Part shown: in pieces, positions 25,840-38,597 of the stretch
How the letters are laid out: each line of letters begins with the position of its first letter
How positions within the stretch are numbered: position 1 is the first letter of the stretch
From: Diadophis punctatus similis
Lineage: Eukaryota; Chordata; Lepidosauria; Squamata; Dipsadidae
NCBI GenBank assembly: GCA_023053685.1
Contig: JALIGW010000001.1
Span: 75,047,740 to 75,111,739, forward strand
Reading direction: 5' to 3'
Length of the DNA: 64,000 bases
Program-made: the position numbers and the translations under genes
The notes under the pieces: generated by a model
Seen by the model: the letters and a program-made list of their open reading frames with translations, nothing else
Databases searched by the model: none
What the model was told of the DNA's origin: nothing

Positions 25840-26340
25840 ACGGGCGATGGGAGAAGCCACAGGTAAAGCGCTCGCGGAACCCAGAGGGTGGAGAAAACGG
25901 AGACCGCGGGAGATCCGAGGCGGCCTCAGCGCCTAAAGGCAACGCCGCCGCTGCCGCCGCCGATCGAGCGCTTCTCCCGGGTCTTCTCAGCAAACCTCTT
26001 CTGCCGCCGAGAGCAGCTCCCGAACAAACTACTGGCCGGTCCGGATTGGACGGCCGAGAGCACGTGACGTCGAGGCCAGGCTCCGGGTGCGGGTCAAAGA
26101 GTGAAGTCGTGCAGGTGCGTGTCTGGCTGTGTGGTCGTGGGGGGGGGAGGTTTTTCCCCCTGTCACGGATGGCGCCAGTGCCAAGCACCAAACTCCCGGG
26201 CGCCCTCGGGAAAGGAAGGGTCGTCGGCAGAAGCAGAGACGCGGCAAGGCGGAAGAGGCGGTGGCAACGCTGTTGCAACTTGTTGCGCGCTCTTAGCCGC
26301 GCGCGCTCTTCTCAAAGGGAAGGCCGGGTTGCAATGAATG
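25840..26340 (-). promoter_or_regulatory. CpG island, probable MAP3K21 promoter
   Basis: A dense CpG stretch containing (CCG)-rich sequence near 25943-25965, an E-box/CRE composite CACGTGACGTC at 26061-26071, and a CCAAT box on the minus strand at 26045-26049. It lies 0.8-1.3 kb upstream of the MAP3K21 start codon. A long 5'UTR or a leader intron would be needed to join them. Assignment by position only. Confidence 0.6.
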
Positions 26341-26544
26341 GGACGGCGGGGCTTTGCTTGGGAAAGCCGTGGGAATAGTATTCTGAGAGTGGCTTGTTTT
26401 AAGCCTTGAGCCAATGCCAGGTTTTGTTCGTTGTATCAGCTGCTAGGCACTCTTTGAACGACGATTATTCATTCTATAAGTCTTATTACACTTACGGCTG
26501 CTCTTCCCCAAATATAAATAAAAATAATAAAAATACCATTTAAT

Positions 26545-26760
26545 AAGAGGCATAAGCGCACTAGCGTGCCTACCGTCCCTGTCCTAAAGTCTCCATCTAC
26601 TGTATCTCGTAAAATATCATGTACTCAAACCATGTATCTCGTAAAATATGTACTCAAATCATACTTGTACTTTTTATATATTAATATTAATGTTTATACT
26701 TTGTATTCATATACATGCTTGACTAAATAAATAAACAAACAAATAAACAAATAAATAAGT
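26545..26760 (+). mobile_element. LINE 3' end, A-rich tail
   Basis: GCATAAGCGCACTAGCGTGC...TGTCCTAAAGTCTCC, ending in AAATAAATAAACAAACAAAT. It matches the 3' UTR of the LINE at 29320-29860 (GCTTAAGCGCACCATTGTGC). Confidence 0.65.
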
Positions 26761-28430
26761 ATCTGAAAAAGTTGTATCAGATGGGAAAGTGTTAAGGTCC
26801 GCATCTGGAATATCCTGCATGGTGCTTACATATTAATTTGCCCTTTGACACCTGTCAGGATCTTTGACCTACGTTTTGAATATATTCCTGTCTCTGCCCA
26901 CCAGCTCTCAAATGTTTGGGGTCCACTGCTCCAGATCTTGATGAACTGCAGTACCCAGCATTTTCACTACTGACCATCCTGGCTGAAATTCTTGAAATGG
27001 TCTTTTATCAACCTTTTTTTAAAAGCCAATGGTCTCCCACTCTTTGGACTAGAACTGGTCATAATACTGTGCAGAAAAAATGTCTTGTACTTTCACAATG
27101 CATTTTTACCTCTGAATCGAATAATCAGTGCATATTGTGAGCGATAGTAAAAACTTCTATTTCCTTTACACTAATCATACAACTTATTTTCTGCAATCAT
27201 GTACATTCCAGTTTTCCCCCTTTCTGGGTTCAATGGGGGCTTAAAATGAGCACAGGACCGCAACCAAGTAAATGTATATAGAAACAGTACTAACAATCAT
27301 TAGTCAGAGTAGCCATTTTAGATTATTTATGTTAGGTAGTAGGGAAGTACCCAACAGACTACAAGGACAATGCACAGCTGACTCTGTAGCTTTTAAATCA
27401 ATCTCCTGAATTGAAAATGTTATATCGGTGCTAGTCTAAAGTAAGATTCCACTATCAGTCCAGTGTGATATTGCAATCTCTGATGCGTCAATTCTGCAAC
27501 AACAGAACTATTCACAACACATACCTATTCAGAAGGAAGTCCCATTGAGTATATGGGAAGGTGCTTATTCAAAGGTAAGTAGGAAATGGCTGGGTGCTTA
27601 GTATACTCTTTTTTCCAGGAAAATGCAGTTGGATTAGGATTTTGAAATGTTGTAGAGAAAATTCTGGCTACTGAGCTAATTTGCTAGGACTGTGATCTGG
27701 AAGAAACTATATAATCTCTTCCCTTCCTGTTTAGCCATTTAAATGTTAGTAACCTCTCTCGTTAGGCAGTTTGTATTCTTTGAAGGCCAAATTTCATGCA
27801 GGGAAACACATTGGCAAAGAAAACTGTAAATATTGCCAGCTACAATGGTTCATTGAGAGCTATTATTATTTTGAAGTTTCTTGTTTCAGCTGGGTCTTAC
27901 TAAGGATCTTTGTCTCACCCAATATTAACAGGGTACCAGATAGCATTGTGAATCAGTGTTTAGGGAGGAATAAATAAGCCCACAATTATGTTTAAATATT
28001 ATTTAGCGCTCTGCTCAAGATAGAATTATCTTCATGGTATCATGACTGGGTATTTATACTTGCCTATAGTAGTCGGAAAGTTGAATCATGGCAACTGGGT
28101 TAATTTTTGTTAGCTTGAGATGTTTCACTGCTCATCCAAGCAGTTTCATCAGTCAGAGCAAGCCAGTTAGGCAGGGAATCATTGGAATGTACCAATTATT
28201 GCCATACCAACCTCAGAGGTTTCCTCCTCCAATTGTGTTGCAATATGCCAATGAAGACTCTCCATCATCCAGGCAAAGATGTCAGAAGCTTGAATCATGG
28301 CAACTGGACTATTTTTTTTTTGCCTTTAGTAGGTATTCCCTCATCCATCCTCAGATAGACCAAATACTTATACAGTACAGAAATGTTATAATTACAGATC
28401 TGTATTAAATTCTTCACTATTGGTTTAGTA

Positions 28431-28882
28431 CAGGGGTCGGCAACCTTAAACACTCAAAGAGCCATGAAGGTCCTAACCGGAAGCCCCTCATTCAGTTCTG
28501 GAGCCGACAGGAAGTCCAGTTCCCCCACCATAGAATCTCCTTCTAGAGCGGCGTCCTTCTTCCTCTGCCGACTGGAAATCTGGTTCCCCCACCACCATCA
28601 TAGAGTCTCCTCCTAGCACGGCGTCCTTTTTCCTCTGCCAACTGGAAATCTGGTTCCCCCACCACCACCATAGAGTCTCCTCCTAGCACGGGGTCCTTTT
28701 TCCTCTGCCGATCAGAAGTCTGGTTCCCCCACCATAGAGTCTCCTCCTGCGTGGCGTCCTTTTTCCTCTACCTGTCCTAACCAAAAGCCCTATCAATTGT
28801 GGAGCCAACTGGTGACAGGGAGCCGCAGCAGAGGGATGAAAGAGCCACATATGGCTCCAGAGCCACGGGTTGCTGACCCCTG
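28431..28882. mobile_element. hAT element (TIR CAGGGGTCGGCAACC) with internal tandem repeats
   Basis: Ends CAGGGGTCGGCAACC and GGTTGCTGACCCCTG. The TSD GTTTAGTA is perfect (28423-28430, 28883-28890). Between 28529 and about 28775 there are four copies of a roughly 65-70-bp unit starting TAGAGTCTCCTCCTAGCACG. Confidence 0.92.
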
Positions 28883-29164
28883 GTTTAGTAGCAATCAACT
28901 CTTAAGCAAACCAACTCGCATTTGTTTTCAGTCTATTGTTCAGCTAGTATTTTTGACACTTCTTTTGTCCATTGCATTATAGCAGGTGCCTTAGGAGTGC
29001 AATGCCAAGTCTCCCATTGACTCACCCTCATCCATTGCTATTTATATGGGTCATAAGAACAATAACCTCCAGGATTGCCACTTGTACTTTTTTTATCTGT
29101 CCTCCCCCATTCTTTTCATTCCTTTGTAATGTTAAGCTTGTTAGCAGGGATTGTCTATGTAGAT

Positions 29165-29310
29165 TCTCAGTCATCCAGGTCATGGTTGTGCCAAAGCTGC
29201 TTTTTCAAAAGGCAACTGGACTTTCTTTGTTTATCCTTGAAGACATTTCGGTTCTCATCTGAAGAAGCTTCTTGGATGAGAAGCGAAACGTCTTCAGAGA
29301 TATTACTTCA
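29165..29310. repeat. interspersed repeat, same family as 25115-25225
   Basis: TAGATTCTCAGTCATCCAGG...GCAACTGGACTTTC, then TGAAGAAGCTTCTTGGATGA and GAAGCGAAACGTCTTC. The last part is a short palindrome around AAGCTT. Confidence 0.7.
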
Positions 29311-29319
29311 CAAGAAGAG

Positions 29320-29860
29320 TCCTCCACTCCTCTGCTCACAACAGAATTCCTTATTCCACCAGACTTGAAATTTTGGGTTTAGACAACTTAAAACTATGTC
29401 GCCTTCGATCAGATCTAAATGTAGTTCATAAAATCATCTGCCACAATGTCCTACCTGTCAATTAATACTTCAGCTTCAACCGCAACAATACACAAGCACA
29501 CAATAGATTCAAACTCAATGTAAACCGCTCGAAACTCGACTGCAGAAAATATGACTTCAGCAACAGAGTAATCAATGCCTGGAATTCACTACCTGACTCT
29601 GTGGTTTCTTCCCCAAACCCCAAAAATGTTAACCTTAGACTGCCTACAATTGACCCCACCCCATTTCTAAGAGGTCTGTAAGGGGTGTGCTTAAGCGCAC
29701 CATTGTGCCTACCTTCTGTCCTATTGTCTAAATTTACCTGTCCTTCTGTCCTATTGTCTAAATTTACCTATACATACTTTGCTTTTGTTTATGTTTATAT
29801 CATATCTGTTATCTTGTACACGTGTTGACAAAATAAATAAAATAAATAAATAAAAAACCA
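29320..29860 (+). pseudogene. CR1-like LINE ORF2 C-terminus and 3' UTR
   Basis: One frame reads LKLCRLRSDLNVVHKII...RFKLNVNRSKLDC, then NRVINAWNSLPDSVVSSPNP, ending RGL and TAA at about 29679, followed by a UTR and an AAATAAATAAAT tail. One internal stop is visible; this is a decayed copy. Confidence 0.75.
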
Positions 29861-30921
29861 AAGGAAAGCCAGTTGCCTTTTGCAAAAGTACCTTTCGGTT
29901 AGTAGGGACTGGTTTTTTTTTTAAACAATTGATAAAATGTAAACAGATTTGGAAGCATTTTCAGCTAATGTGGTTTATAAAACATGCTTAAAGTAATATA
30001 CATGCAGACTCTAATCTTTATAATAGGAGTTGTCTTGCATGCATATTCCATTGACTTACAGATGTTTCCTTTTAGCGTCCTTGGAAAATTTCTCCAAAAT
30101 TAGTTGCTTTGGCAATGAAAAGTGACCACATGGCATCTTAGCTTAATAATGACTGAATTACAGATATTAAAGCAGGCTAGTCGGAGCACACCACCAGAGA
30201 AGCTCTCTGACTCCCTTTGCTTTTTCAGTGATTTCTAAAAGAGGAAACTGGTGGTAATTTCTAAAACAAACCTTGACAAATTGCAAAGCACACCAGCTTT
30301 TTCTGAATGGCCAAAAAAAAAAAAAGCATGATCAAAAGATGAGCTCACATTACAAATATTTTAAATGAATTTGTGGGAGATTGTTATACAAAATGATTCA
30401 GTTGAAACTTGGCTTCCCCCTCTATATTCCACTGTATCCAGAATGATGTAATATTGCATGTTGCAATAGGCGATCTTTTAAATTCTAAGCCTGATGACAA
30501 GAATTATTTTAGAATTAATCTTTCATTTATAAAGACCCTTCCTTCCTTTTTTTGGCTGAATTCCTTGCCAAAAGGAATTAATACATGAATAAAGTGTTCA
30601 CAGTTTCCACTAACAGTATGTAAGACCTTCAGGAATCCATAGATTGGACATCAGTTATACTGGAGACCTGAAGCTTGGATGGGAAAAGATGATGGTGAAT
30701 ATATATCTGCAGATCTCTATTTTGTAGAAGCAAACAGACTTGAACGTAGGTGGGGTTCAAATCTTGAAAATTTTTAAAGCCTGTACAGATTTATTTATTT
30801 AGCATACAACATATCATACATGAACTAGCAATATGTATTTCATGTAGATTTTCATCTAGATTAATAAAACAATAATATATAAATCTTTAAAAGATCTATG
30901 TTCAAATACCAATGTCTAGGT

Positions 30922-31232
30922 CTGTAATGGCGAACCCATGGCACGCGTGCCACAGGTGGCACGCAGAACCATATTGAAGGGCATGCGAGGCGTTGCCCTA
31001 GGTGAGCTCCAGCATGCATGCGCGCGCTGGTTAGCTGATTTTCAGCCCTTTTTTTGGCTGTTTTCGCTCTCCCCAGGCTTCAGGTGCATGCACGGGGGGC
31101 ATGTGTGTGGGCATGCACGCATGCTAGCATGGGTGTGGGCATGCTGTGTGCGTGCGCACTAGCGTGGGTGTGGGCCCGCACGCGTGAGCACACCCTTTTG
31201 GCACGTGAACCAAAAAAGGTTCGCCATCACTG
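30922..31232 (+). mobile_element. hAT MITE, family 1
   Basis: Starts CTGTAATGGCGAACCCATGG and ends GGTTCGCCATCACTG. The TSD GTCTAGGT is perfect (30914-30921, 31233-31240). The interior is shorter than in most copies. Confidence 0.9.
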
Positions 31233-31263
31233 GTCTAGGTCATCTACCCATTGGCATGCAGCC

Positions 31264-31671
31264 TCATTTATATGCCCTCAACTTACAACCAGTCACAATG
31301 TGATTTTCAATTTGAGGTGGGACCCTGTAGTCACACTGAGGGGAGAATACTGTGCCCCATTTATACAGGGAGTCCCGGCTGATGCCGTGTGAGGTGTAAA
31401 TCCTATTCAGGATTGCCCATTGCTGACGTGGTAGTTCAAAGACTGGCACTTTTCTTGTGGGGTCATTTATATGTCTACCTATGTCTGGGTCTTTAGGGAC
31501 ACATTTGGCTTTCCACTGGGAATCGAGCTTAAGGTTCTTGGGCAGATGTTGTACAGGTGCCAGTGGAGGCTTCCTGGCTTTGAGTCTTTCGGCTGATAAA
31601 CAAGGAAAGTTGGCATGCACAGGTAGGAGTGAGTTGTACAGAAAGAAGAGAAGAAGCAGGCACACTTGCAA
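31264..31671 (-). pseudogene. LINE-derived coding relic (135-codon open frame)
   Basis: The distal half reads QQWAILNRIYTSHGISRDSL, YKWGTVFSPQCD and ENHIVTGCK, resembling the C-terminal domain of some LINE ORF2 proteins (LNR..TGHG...HKWG...C.CG...HIV..C). The proximal half starts MQVCLLLLFFLYNSLL, which looks like a chance signal peptide. I do not think it is a host gene. Confidence 0.5.
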
Positions 31672-32864
31672 CAGATTTAAGTAAAATAATTATTTCCAAG
31701 ATGAGCCATAATGGTGAAAAGCTCACCTAAAAAACAACAACAAGAACAACTGGAGAAGATCCAAATAACAAACATTATTATTTCCATGCTAGTTCTATTC
31801 TGTGACATAGTGCGTAGATCACAGAAAATGTGAGCATATACAGTGTGTACTCTATATCCAAAGGAGACCCAATAGAATTGCTTTACAGCCAATAAAGAAA
31901 TGAGGCCATTCTAAAGCAGGCTTGGGTATCATTCATAGTGGATCATTCAATTATGAGCACATTCTTTGGAATGCAACATAGTAGCTTTGGGGTATGAGAG
32001 GGGTTTGTTATTCCAACAAGCTGACCTTGTTGGGGAAGAAGGGAGAGAGAAGGATGTATATATATACATTTTTGAATCTATTGCCTTTGGTTTATTCATT
32101 GTTTAATAAATTGGCATCATAACAAAAACTTGCTACTTAAAGGAGCCGAGAGAGAAATGCAATTAAAAGCACATATGCAACAGCATATACAAGAATGGTT
32201 ATATAATGGTATAATTCAAGACAGGTTCTTAATTCCAAATCACCAAAGACACCAAGAAGGGACAAGACTGCATACTGATAAAACTATAACACTCTTTTCA
32301 AATATTAAACACAGCAGGAAGGAAAAAATTTACACATTAAAAGCACTGGAAACGAACTGCTGTGTGTTGACATATTAACTGGAGCATTTCTCCTTCCTGT
32401 TCAATTGGCTGAAAACCTTGTCAATGGCACCTCCTAGTGGTGGATGGAAGGACATAAAACAAGCATGTCTTGACTTTGTAGTTCTTTGCCTTTCAATCCA
32501 TAGAACCTTTCCCATACCGAAGTGAATATTAAGGAGTCTACTCCTTAACATTCATACTTTTTGTGCAGGGTTTAGTGCAGTCTTTAGATAGTTAATAGAG
32601 ATATCTCAATAGAAAACTTAAGCTGACTTCGCTGGTTTTTATTTATTTTTATTATGGTACCCAGCCAGAAGATTGTGTGTTTTCCACAACGCAAGAGCAG
32701 TTAAAGCAGGTGTCTGCATTTTCAGAAACGGGAGAAGAATTATTTTGGTCCGGGGCATGAATTGCAATTCTAACTTAAGGCTGACTCACTCAGCGCAACT
32801 CCGTCGTTATAACTTCGGGGATTGATCTGTGGGAGTGTTGTTCCTTCCCCCATTATCGTATACC

Positions 32865-32945
32865 TAACAGAATAACAGAGTTGGAAGGGACCTTAGAGGT
32901 CTTCTAATCCAACCCCTGAAGTCTTCTAATCCAACACCTGAAGAT
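32865..32945 (-). mobile_element. CR1-like LINE 3' terminus
   Basis: AGAGTTGGAAGGGACCTTAG...GTCTTCTAATCCAACCCC on the plus strand is the inverse of the CR1 tail seen at 14690 and 63015. A partial duplication (GAAGTCTTCTAATCCAAC) follows. Confidence 0.75.
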
Positions 32946-33253
32946 TTCGGAAAAACTCGACCTCTTAGGGCAAATTTCGACGCTATTGCACAATTTACCT
33001 TTTATTTCGTCCGTCGTCCCCCCCTTTCTCACACAGTAATGCAGTAATCCCCGCTCTTTATACAGAGATAGCTTTCCGGGCGAGCTGGAATCCTGACAAT
33101 TAAATGGCACCTTCCGTGTAATTTGGCCACAGTACGGAAGTGGTTTGCCACCGCCACCTTTTGGCATGCTTTAAGACTTTCCAGTCCAGCCTCGGATTCT
33201 GGAATTCCCTGGTAGTTTCTCTTGAACTCTGATCCTAGTTTAGTGTCCTATTC

Positions 33254-33374
33254 CAGGGGTCTCCAACCTTGGCAACTTTAAGTCTAAAGGACTTCAACTC
33301 CTAGAATTCCCCAGCCAGCAAAGCTGGGAGTTGAAGTCCTCCAGGCTTAAAGTTGCCAAGATTGGAGACCCCTG
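33254..33374. mobile_element. palindromic MITE, copy 2
   Basis: CAGGGGTCTCCAACCTTGGC at the left and its inverse GATTGGAGACCCCTG at the right; arms of about 55 bp. It lies 0.5 kb upstream of the PCNX2 promoter region. Confidence 0.85.
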
Positions 33375-33779
33375 TGATCTATTCAAACAATTTTAGCCTA
33401 CTGTACTGAGGCGGGGGCAGGCTTGCTTTCTAGGTATTACTAATTATCTCAAGATAGGAGATCTGGGGAGAAGACGGAGCTGAACTGATTCAGGAGAGGT
33501 ACTTCTGCGGACGCCAGTTGAAAAGATCGAGGAGGGAGAAAGGACTAGGATAGAGGTGTAGTGCTGGTGCCCCCCCCCCCCAGTAACCACGTGCCGGGGA
33601 TTGTTGGGATTTGCAGCTCAACACACAGCGCCAAGCATATGTTAATGTGTACAGTTAAGGGCTGTGAATTATTAACAGGGACACGGGACCACAAGCACAG
33701 AAGGGGAAATACGGTTCAATCACGGAATACGCTTCAATCATAGCCTGTCCCGACGTGTTGTTCCCCCGCAGCAGCGTAG

Positions 33780-34482
<703 letters not shown>

Positions 34483-35054
34483 TGATTGTGCTTTGCTGCC
34501 CCAGCAAGTGTCAAATACCAAATGTATTTTTCCCCCCTTCAGGTCCTATGCTAACAAAATTAAACTGGGCATATAAAGAGTTAATAGGTAGTTCTGTCAG
34601 TTTTGGGTACAGTACTTAAGGTCTGATTTAACATGCACAAGTAAAGTTTCTTTCACTCATTCACGCATGCACGCACATTATTTTTGGAGAATTAAACCAA
34701 AAAATGAAGTATAAAATAAATACAAAGCATAATAGCTTCTTAACATTAAAGAAAAACGATAATATGACAATCTCTAGCATATTGAGTTATAATCTCTAAT
34801 CCACTCGCCAGCCATGAATTCTATTAGCAAGTGATTGTATTTCAGCCCCAGTTCTCTTCTCTAAAACCCGAAAAGGAATAACACTACAGGCTTCTACAGC
34901 TGACACATTTCAAACAATTAGCAAAGGAACAAGGCAAATATCAGCTGTATAATTATAGTTATTTTAAAAAAAGCACAACAGTGTTAATCATGATCATGTT
35001 AAACGCTCAGATCATTTTTGATGATGAGCTTGACTTCATTATTCTTCTGTCTAG

Positions 35055-35254
35055 GCATGTCCCCCCACTACCATCACAGCTGTCATCTACTGTGGTTCTG
35101 TCACCTTATTTTTCATGATAATAAAGGTGATCTCTTATCGGCTGCACCTGATGTTTGACAAAGGAGAGATGATTCAACAAAAGCTCCCTTATAAGGAAGG
35201 GAAACAAAATAAAAAATATAAAAGAGACAATGCAATTCAGCATAAAAATCTCAG
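35055..35254 (+). CDS. PCNX2: PCNX2 coding exon 2
   Basis: Residues 52-117 plus two bases. The acceptor is TTCTGTCTAG and the donor GTAAGT. It encodes the second membrane segment (about TITAVIYCGSVTLFFMIIKV) followed by the conserved cytosolic YRLHLMFDKGE motif and a Lys-rich stretch. The polypeptide lines up without a gap with the family segment after LALHL. Intron 1 is only 848 bp. Confidence 0.95.
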
Positions 35255-35659
35255 GTAAGTTTACTTCTCTATACAATTTGGTGTTACCTGAACTCATTCT
35301 GAATTAAGAATCTGTGTATTCTTAAAATATACACATTACATATGTGGTAAGAGGCTACAGATGAATCACTTATTCCAAAATCATGGGATCAAATGGATGC
35401 TGGAAATTTATCCAGTCATAACATGTTTGTTGATCATGACAAACAGCTATTTTAGGAAAATAATAAAATTATTCCCTGAAGAATAATTGATTGGCATTAC
35501 TGCCATATTTCTAATAATACTATGCACACTCCTGTTTGCATCAGAGCTCATTATGTCCAATAACAAGAAACAAAGTGAGAAGGTTTTTTTTTAAACCTAA
35601 AGGATCTATAGGAAGCTGCTTTACATGAATCAAACAGATTGTATATCTTGGTCAGGATT

Positions 35660-35945
35660 GTCTGCAATGGGAACACTTTAACTATTTCATTGCATTAGCT
35701 CTCCATCATAGTAGAACATCTGTATCAATCATCATTCTCCACCTTATAATTTCCAGTATTTAGTCGGAGATATTTAACTTCTTTCTGTGGGGTCCTTGGT
35801 GCTCTTTGACCCTGCTTGTTTTCTTTCAGACATTTCATTACCCAACTAGGTAACATCATCAGAGCACCCCACAGTTCAACTCTGATTTGAAGCAAGAAAT
35901 GCTGGGAAGTGAACCTTCTCCATACAAAGCTATTGTTCACCATTC
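35660..35945 (+). repeat. interspersed repeat copy A (Penelope-associated?)
   Basis: GACATTTCATTACCCAACTA followed by GGTAACATCATCAG, preceded by CACCTTATAATTTCCAGT. The same order of motifs recurs at 38050-38290. Family uncertain. Confidence 0.55.
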
Positions 35946-36137
35946 TATTATGGCTGGGTCTTCCTAGATTACTTGATACTTACCTAGAGCCAAGGAGGCA
36001 GAAGTTTCAGATTGTCCCTTAAGAAAGTTAATGGCATTTCTGAATCAGCTTGTAGTAAACGCAGCATCTTCGAGAATGATTTATTCCTTATCTAATAATG
36101 ATCACTGACTTTTTTGCATATGCATTATTTTGAACAG

Positions 36138-36255
36138 CAATAACATAGGAGACAATGGTGCAGTCGAAGAGACCAAGCATAATGGTTCAACACCCACCAT
36201 CCACAATAGCGTCAAAGGGCAGGCTATCCTCTCTCATTACCCTTCGGGAAGCCTG
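36138..36255 (+). CDS. PCNX2: PCNX2 coding exon 3
   Basis: Residues 118-157, beginning with the third base of a Ser codon (AG|C) after the acceptor TTTGAACAG. It is low-complexity, polar sequence (SNNIGDNGAVEETKHNG...) ending SHYPSGSL. The frame-keeping donor is GTTGGT at 36256, which is weak; a stronger GTAAAC lies 4 bases downstream but would shift the frame into exon 4. The family alignment (human SGPL followed by EISAQETVEDLKG) supports the upstream donor. Confidence 0.85.
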
Positions 36256-36403
36256 GTTGGTAAACATTTGTCTATAATAATATTCCTGTATTTTTCACTC
36301 TATATATGCCATTGGCGTCTTATTACAACAACAAATGCAATATGGGTTTTATTTTAAAAAGATCAGCATCCTCCCACCATTTCTTTTTTTCTTAAGAAAC
36401 CTA

Positions 36404-37103
36404 CCGTATTTTTCAGAGTATAAGACGCACCTTTTTGCCCCCAAAATGACGGTGGAAATGTAGTTGCGTCTTATACACCGAATACAGCCATTTTTCGCCT
36501 CCCGAAGCCCCACCCCCGCATCCCATTTTTGTGAAAAATGGGCCGTTTTTTGCAAAAATGGGGGCGTTTTTGCCTCCCCCCCCCAGGAGCCCTCTGCAGG
36601 CTTCCCAAACCCTCTGCATGCCCTGTTTTTGCAAAAAAATGGGCAAAAAATTGGGGCATTTTTGCCTTCTAATTACCCCATCTAGCATGACTGGAGGAGG
36701 AATTCTGGGAGTTGAAGTCCACTAGTCTTAAAGTTGTCAAGTTTGAAGTCCCTTGGGTTAAGGGTTAGGGGCGCAAGGGTCTTCAAACATGGCAAGTTTA
36801 AGACTTGTGGATTTCAACTCCCATTCCTGAGCTAGCATGACTGGAGGAGGAATTCTGGGAGTTGAAGTCCACTAGCCTTAAAGCTGTCAAGTTTGAATTT
36901 TGTAAAAAGTATACATGGTTGTAAAAAGTATACATGGTTATAAAAAGTATACATGATTGTAAAAAGTATTCTGCTACACTGGTATTTTATTAAATAATAT
37001 ATTACTACACCATTTGGTTCAGAATACTTTTTTCCTTGTTTTCCTCCTCTAAAATCTAGGTGTGTCTTATACTCCGGTGCCTCTTATACTCCAAAAAATA
37101 CGG
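36404..37103. mobile_element. MITE (CCGTATTTTTC...GTATAAGACGC), 700 bp, with nested pieces
   Basis: TIRs CCGTATTTTTCAGAGTATAA and TATACTCCAAAAAATACGG, with a TA TSD. Inside are two arms of the GGGAGTTGAAGTCC family (about 36700-36755 and 36780-36895) and about 3.5 copies of a 20-bp unit GTAAAAAGTATACATGGTT (36900-36970). Confidence 0.85.
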
Positions 37104-37552
37104 TATATATATGCATTGTACTCCAAGGTTTTGCATGTCAGAAAACTGTTGCCCCTGGAAAGAAGCAGGAATAGGGAAGTGTTAGGATACATTTTGCTTC
37201 ATTCCACTAAGAGTAGAGAAGGGGGTGGAATTTTCTTCTCATGGCATTCATGAAACTCCAGTTACTTTTCATTTTGGCAGTTACTGTAGAAGTAAACTTG
37301 AAAGCACGATGGCCCAAATTCTAAATGATTATTGAGAGTAACAGGGAAATTAAAACTAAAAAAAAAGTAATCTTGGATCTGGGCCTCATGGGAAAATGTC
37401 ATCAGCGCTGAGAAATGAGTATTCAAGTGAGTGGAAGAATGCAGGGGACTGTTAAGCTGAATCTGGTACTAATAAGTCCCCTGCTTTTTCACAAAGGTGC
37501 TGTCTTGTGACAAAACAAATCAAAAAGCTTTATTTATATTTAGAGCCTAGTC

Positions 37553-37975
37553 CAGTGATGGCGAACCTATGGCACGCGTGCCATAGGTGGCACGCGGAGC
37601 CATATCTGCCGGCACGCGAGCTGTTGCCCTAGCTCAGCTCCAGCGCGCATGTGTGCACCGGCCAGCTGATTTTCGGCTCGCGCGGAGGCTCTTGGAGGGC
37701 ATTTTAGGTTTCCGGGGGGGCAGGGGGGCGTTTTCGCCTTCCCCAGACTCCAGGGAAGCCTCTGGAACCTGGGGAGGATGAAAAACGGGCCTACCGGGCC
37801 CACCGGAAGTTGGGAAATGGGCCGTTTCCGGCCTCCAGAGGGCCTCTGTGGGGGCGGGGGAGGCCGTTTTCGCCCTCCCCAAGCATTGAATTATGGGTAT
37901 GGGCACTCACACGTGCGTGACAGCACACGCGCACGCACTTTCGGCACCCGAGGGAAAAAAGGTTCGCCATCACTG
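37553..37975 (+). mobile_element. hAT MITE, family 1
   Basis: Perfect TIRs CAGTGATGGCGAACC. The TSD GCCTAGTC is perfect (37545-37552, 37976-37983). In PCNX2 intron 3. Confidence 0.93.
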
Positions 37976-38049
37976 GCCTAGTCTAACAAAAAGTGATTAG
38001 CCCAAGGTCAGCCAGCAAGCTTCATGGTTCAATGGAAATATCTTGGGAC

Positions 38050-38290
38050 ATCTTGGTCCATATTTAACCCTTTAAGTATTTCACTGGATTAGTTCTCCAT
38101 CGTAGTAGAAGCTCTGTATCAATCAGCAGGAATGATATGCTTCCTCACCTTATAATTTCCAGTTTTAGTCACAATTATTTAATTTTCTTCTCTGGGGATC
38201 CTTGTTGCTGTCTGAGTCTCCTTGTTTTCTTGCAGACATTTCATTACCCATCTAGGTAATATCATCAGTACAACCCTTGAGGTGAAAATA
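38050..38290 (+). repeat. interspersed repeat copy B (Penelope-associated?)
   Basis: Same motifs as 35660-35945: CTCCATCGTAGTAGAAGCTC, TTATAATTTCCAG, GACATTTCATTACCCATCTA. Confidence 0.55.
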
Positions 38291-38535
38291 TTCTCTTCTA
38301 TTGGTAACTTCTTATTTTATTGTGAAATACCATCTGAACAAAACAGATAACCCAATGCTTATACGTCTGGCAAGCTGTCTTGCTGTATATTCAAATGCAA
38401 TGATTTTATTCATTGATTTTGGGGTTCCATTGGTTTAATGGAACATGGAACATAATTACATTATTTGTTGCTCTGAAACACATGTAATGTTACGTTTTCA
38501 GTTCACATCATTTTAACTGATGTGTTTCATTTCAG

Positions 38536-38572
38536 AACCTGCCAGCTCAAGAAACCATTGAAGATCTGAAAG
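38536..38572 (+). CDS. PCNX2: PCNX2 coding exon 4 (37 nt)
   Basis: A very short exon encoding NLPAQETIEDLK plus the first base of a Gly codon. The acceptor TGTTTCATTTCAG and donor GTATGC are good. The peptide matches the conserved AQETVEDLKG of human PCNX2. The exon is too short to be found by ORF length and was recognised by frame and homology. Confidence 0.9.
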
Positions 38573-38597
38573 GTATGCTACGAACTATATTCTACAA

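Noticed and set aside
31610..31671. Secretory signal peptide on the minus strand (MQVCLLLLFFLYNSLL)
   Set aside because: The downstream sequence is a LINE relic; the hydrophobic start is most likely chance.
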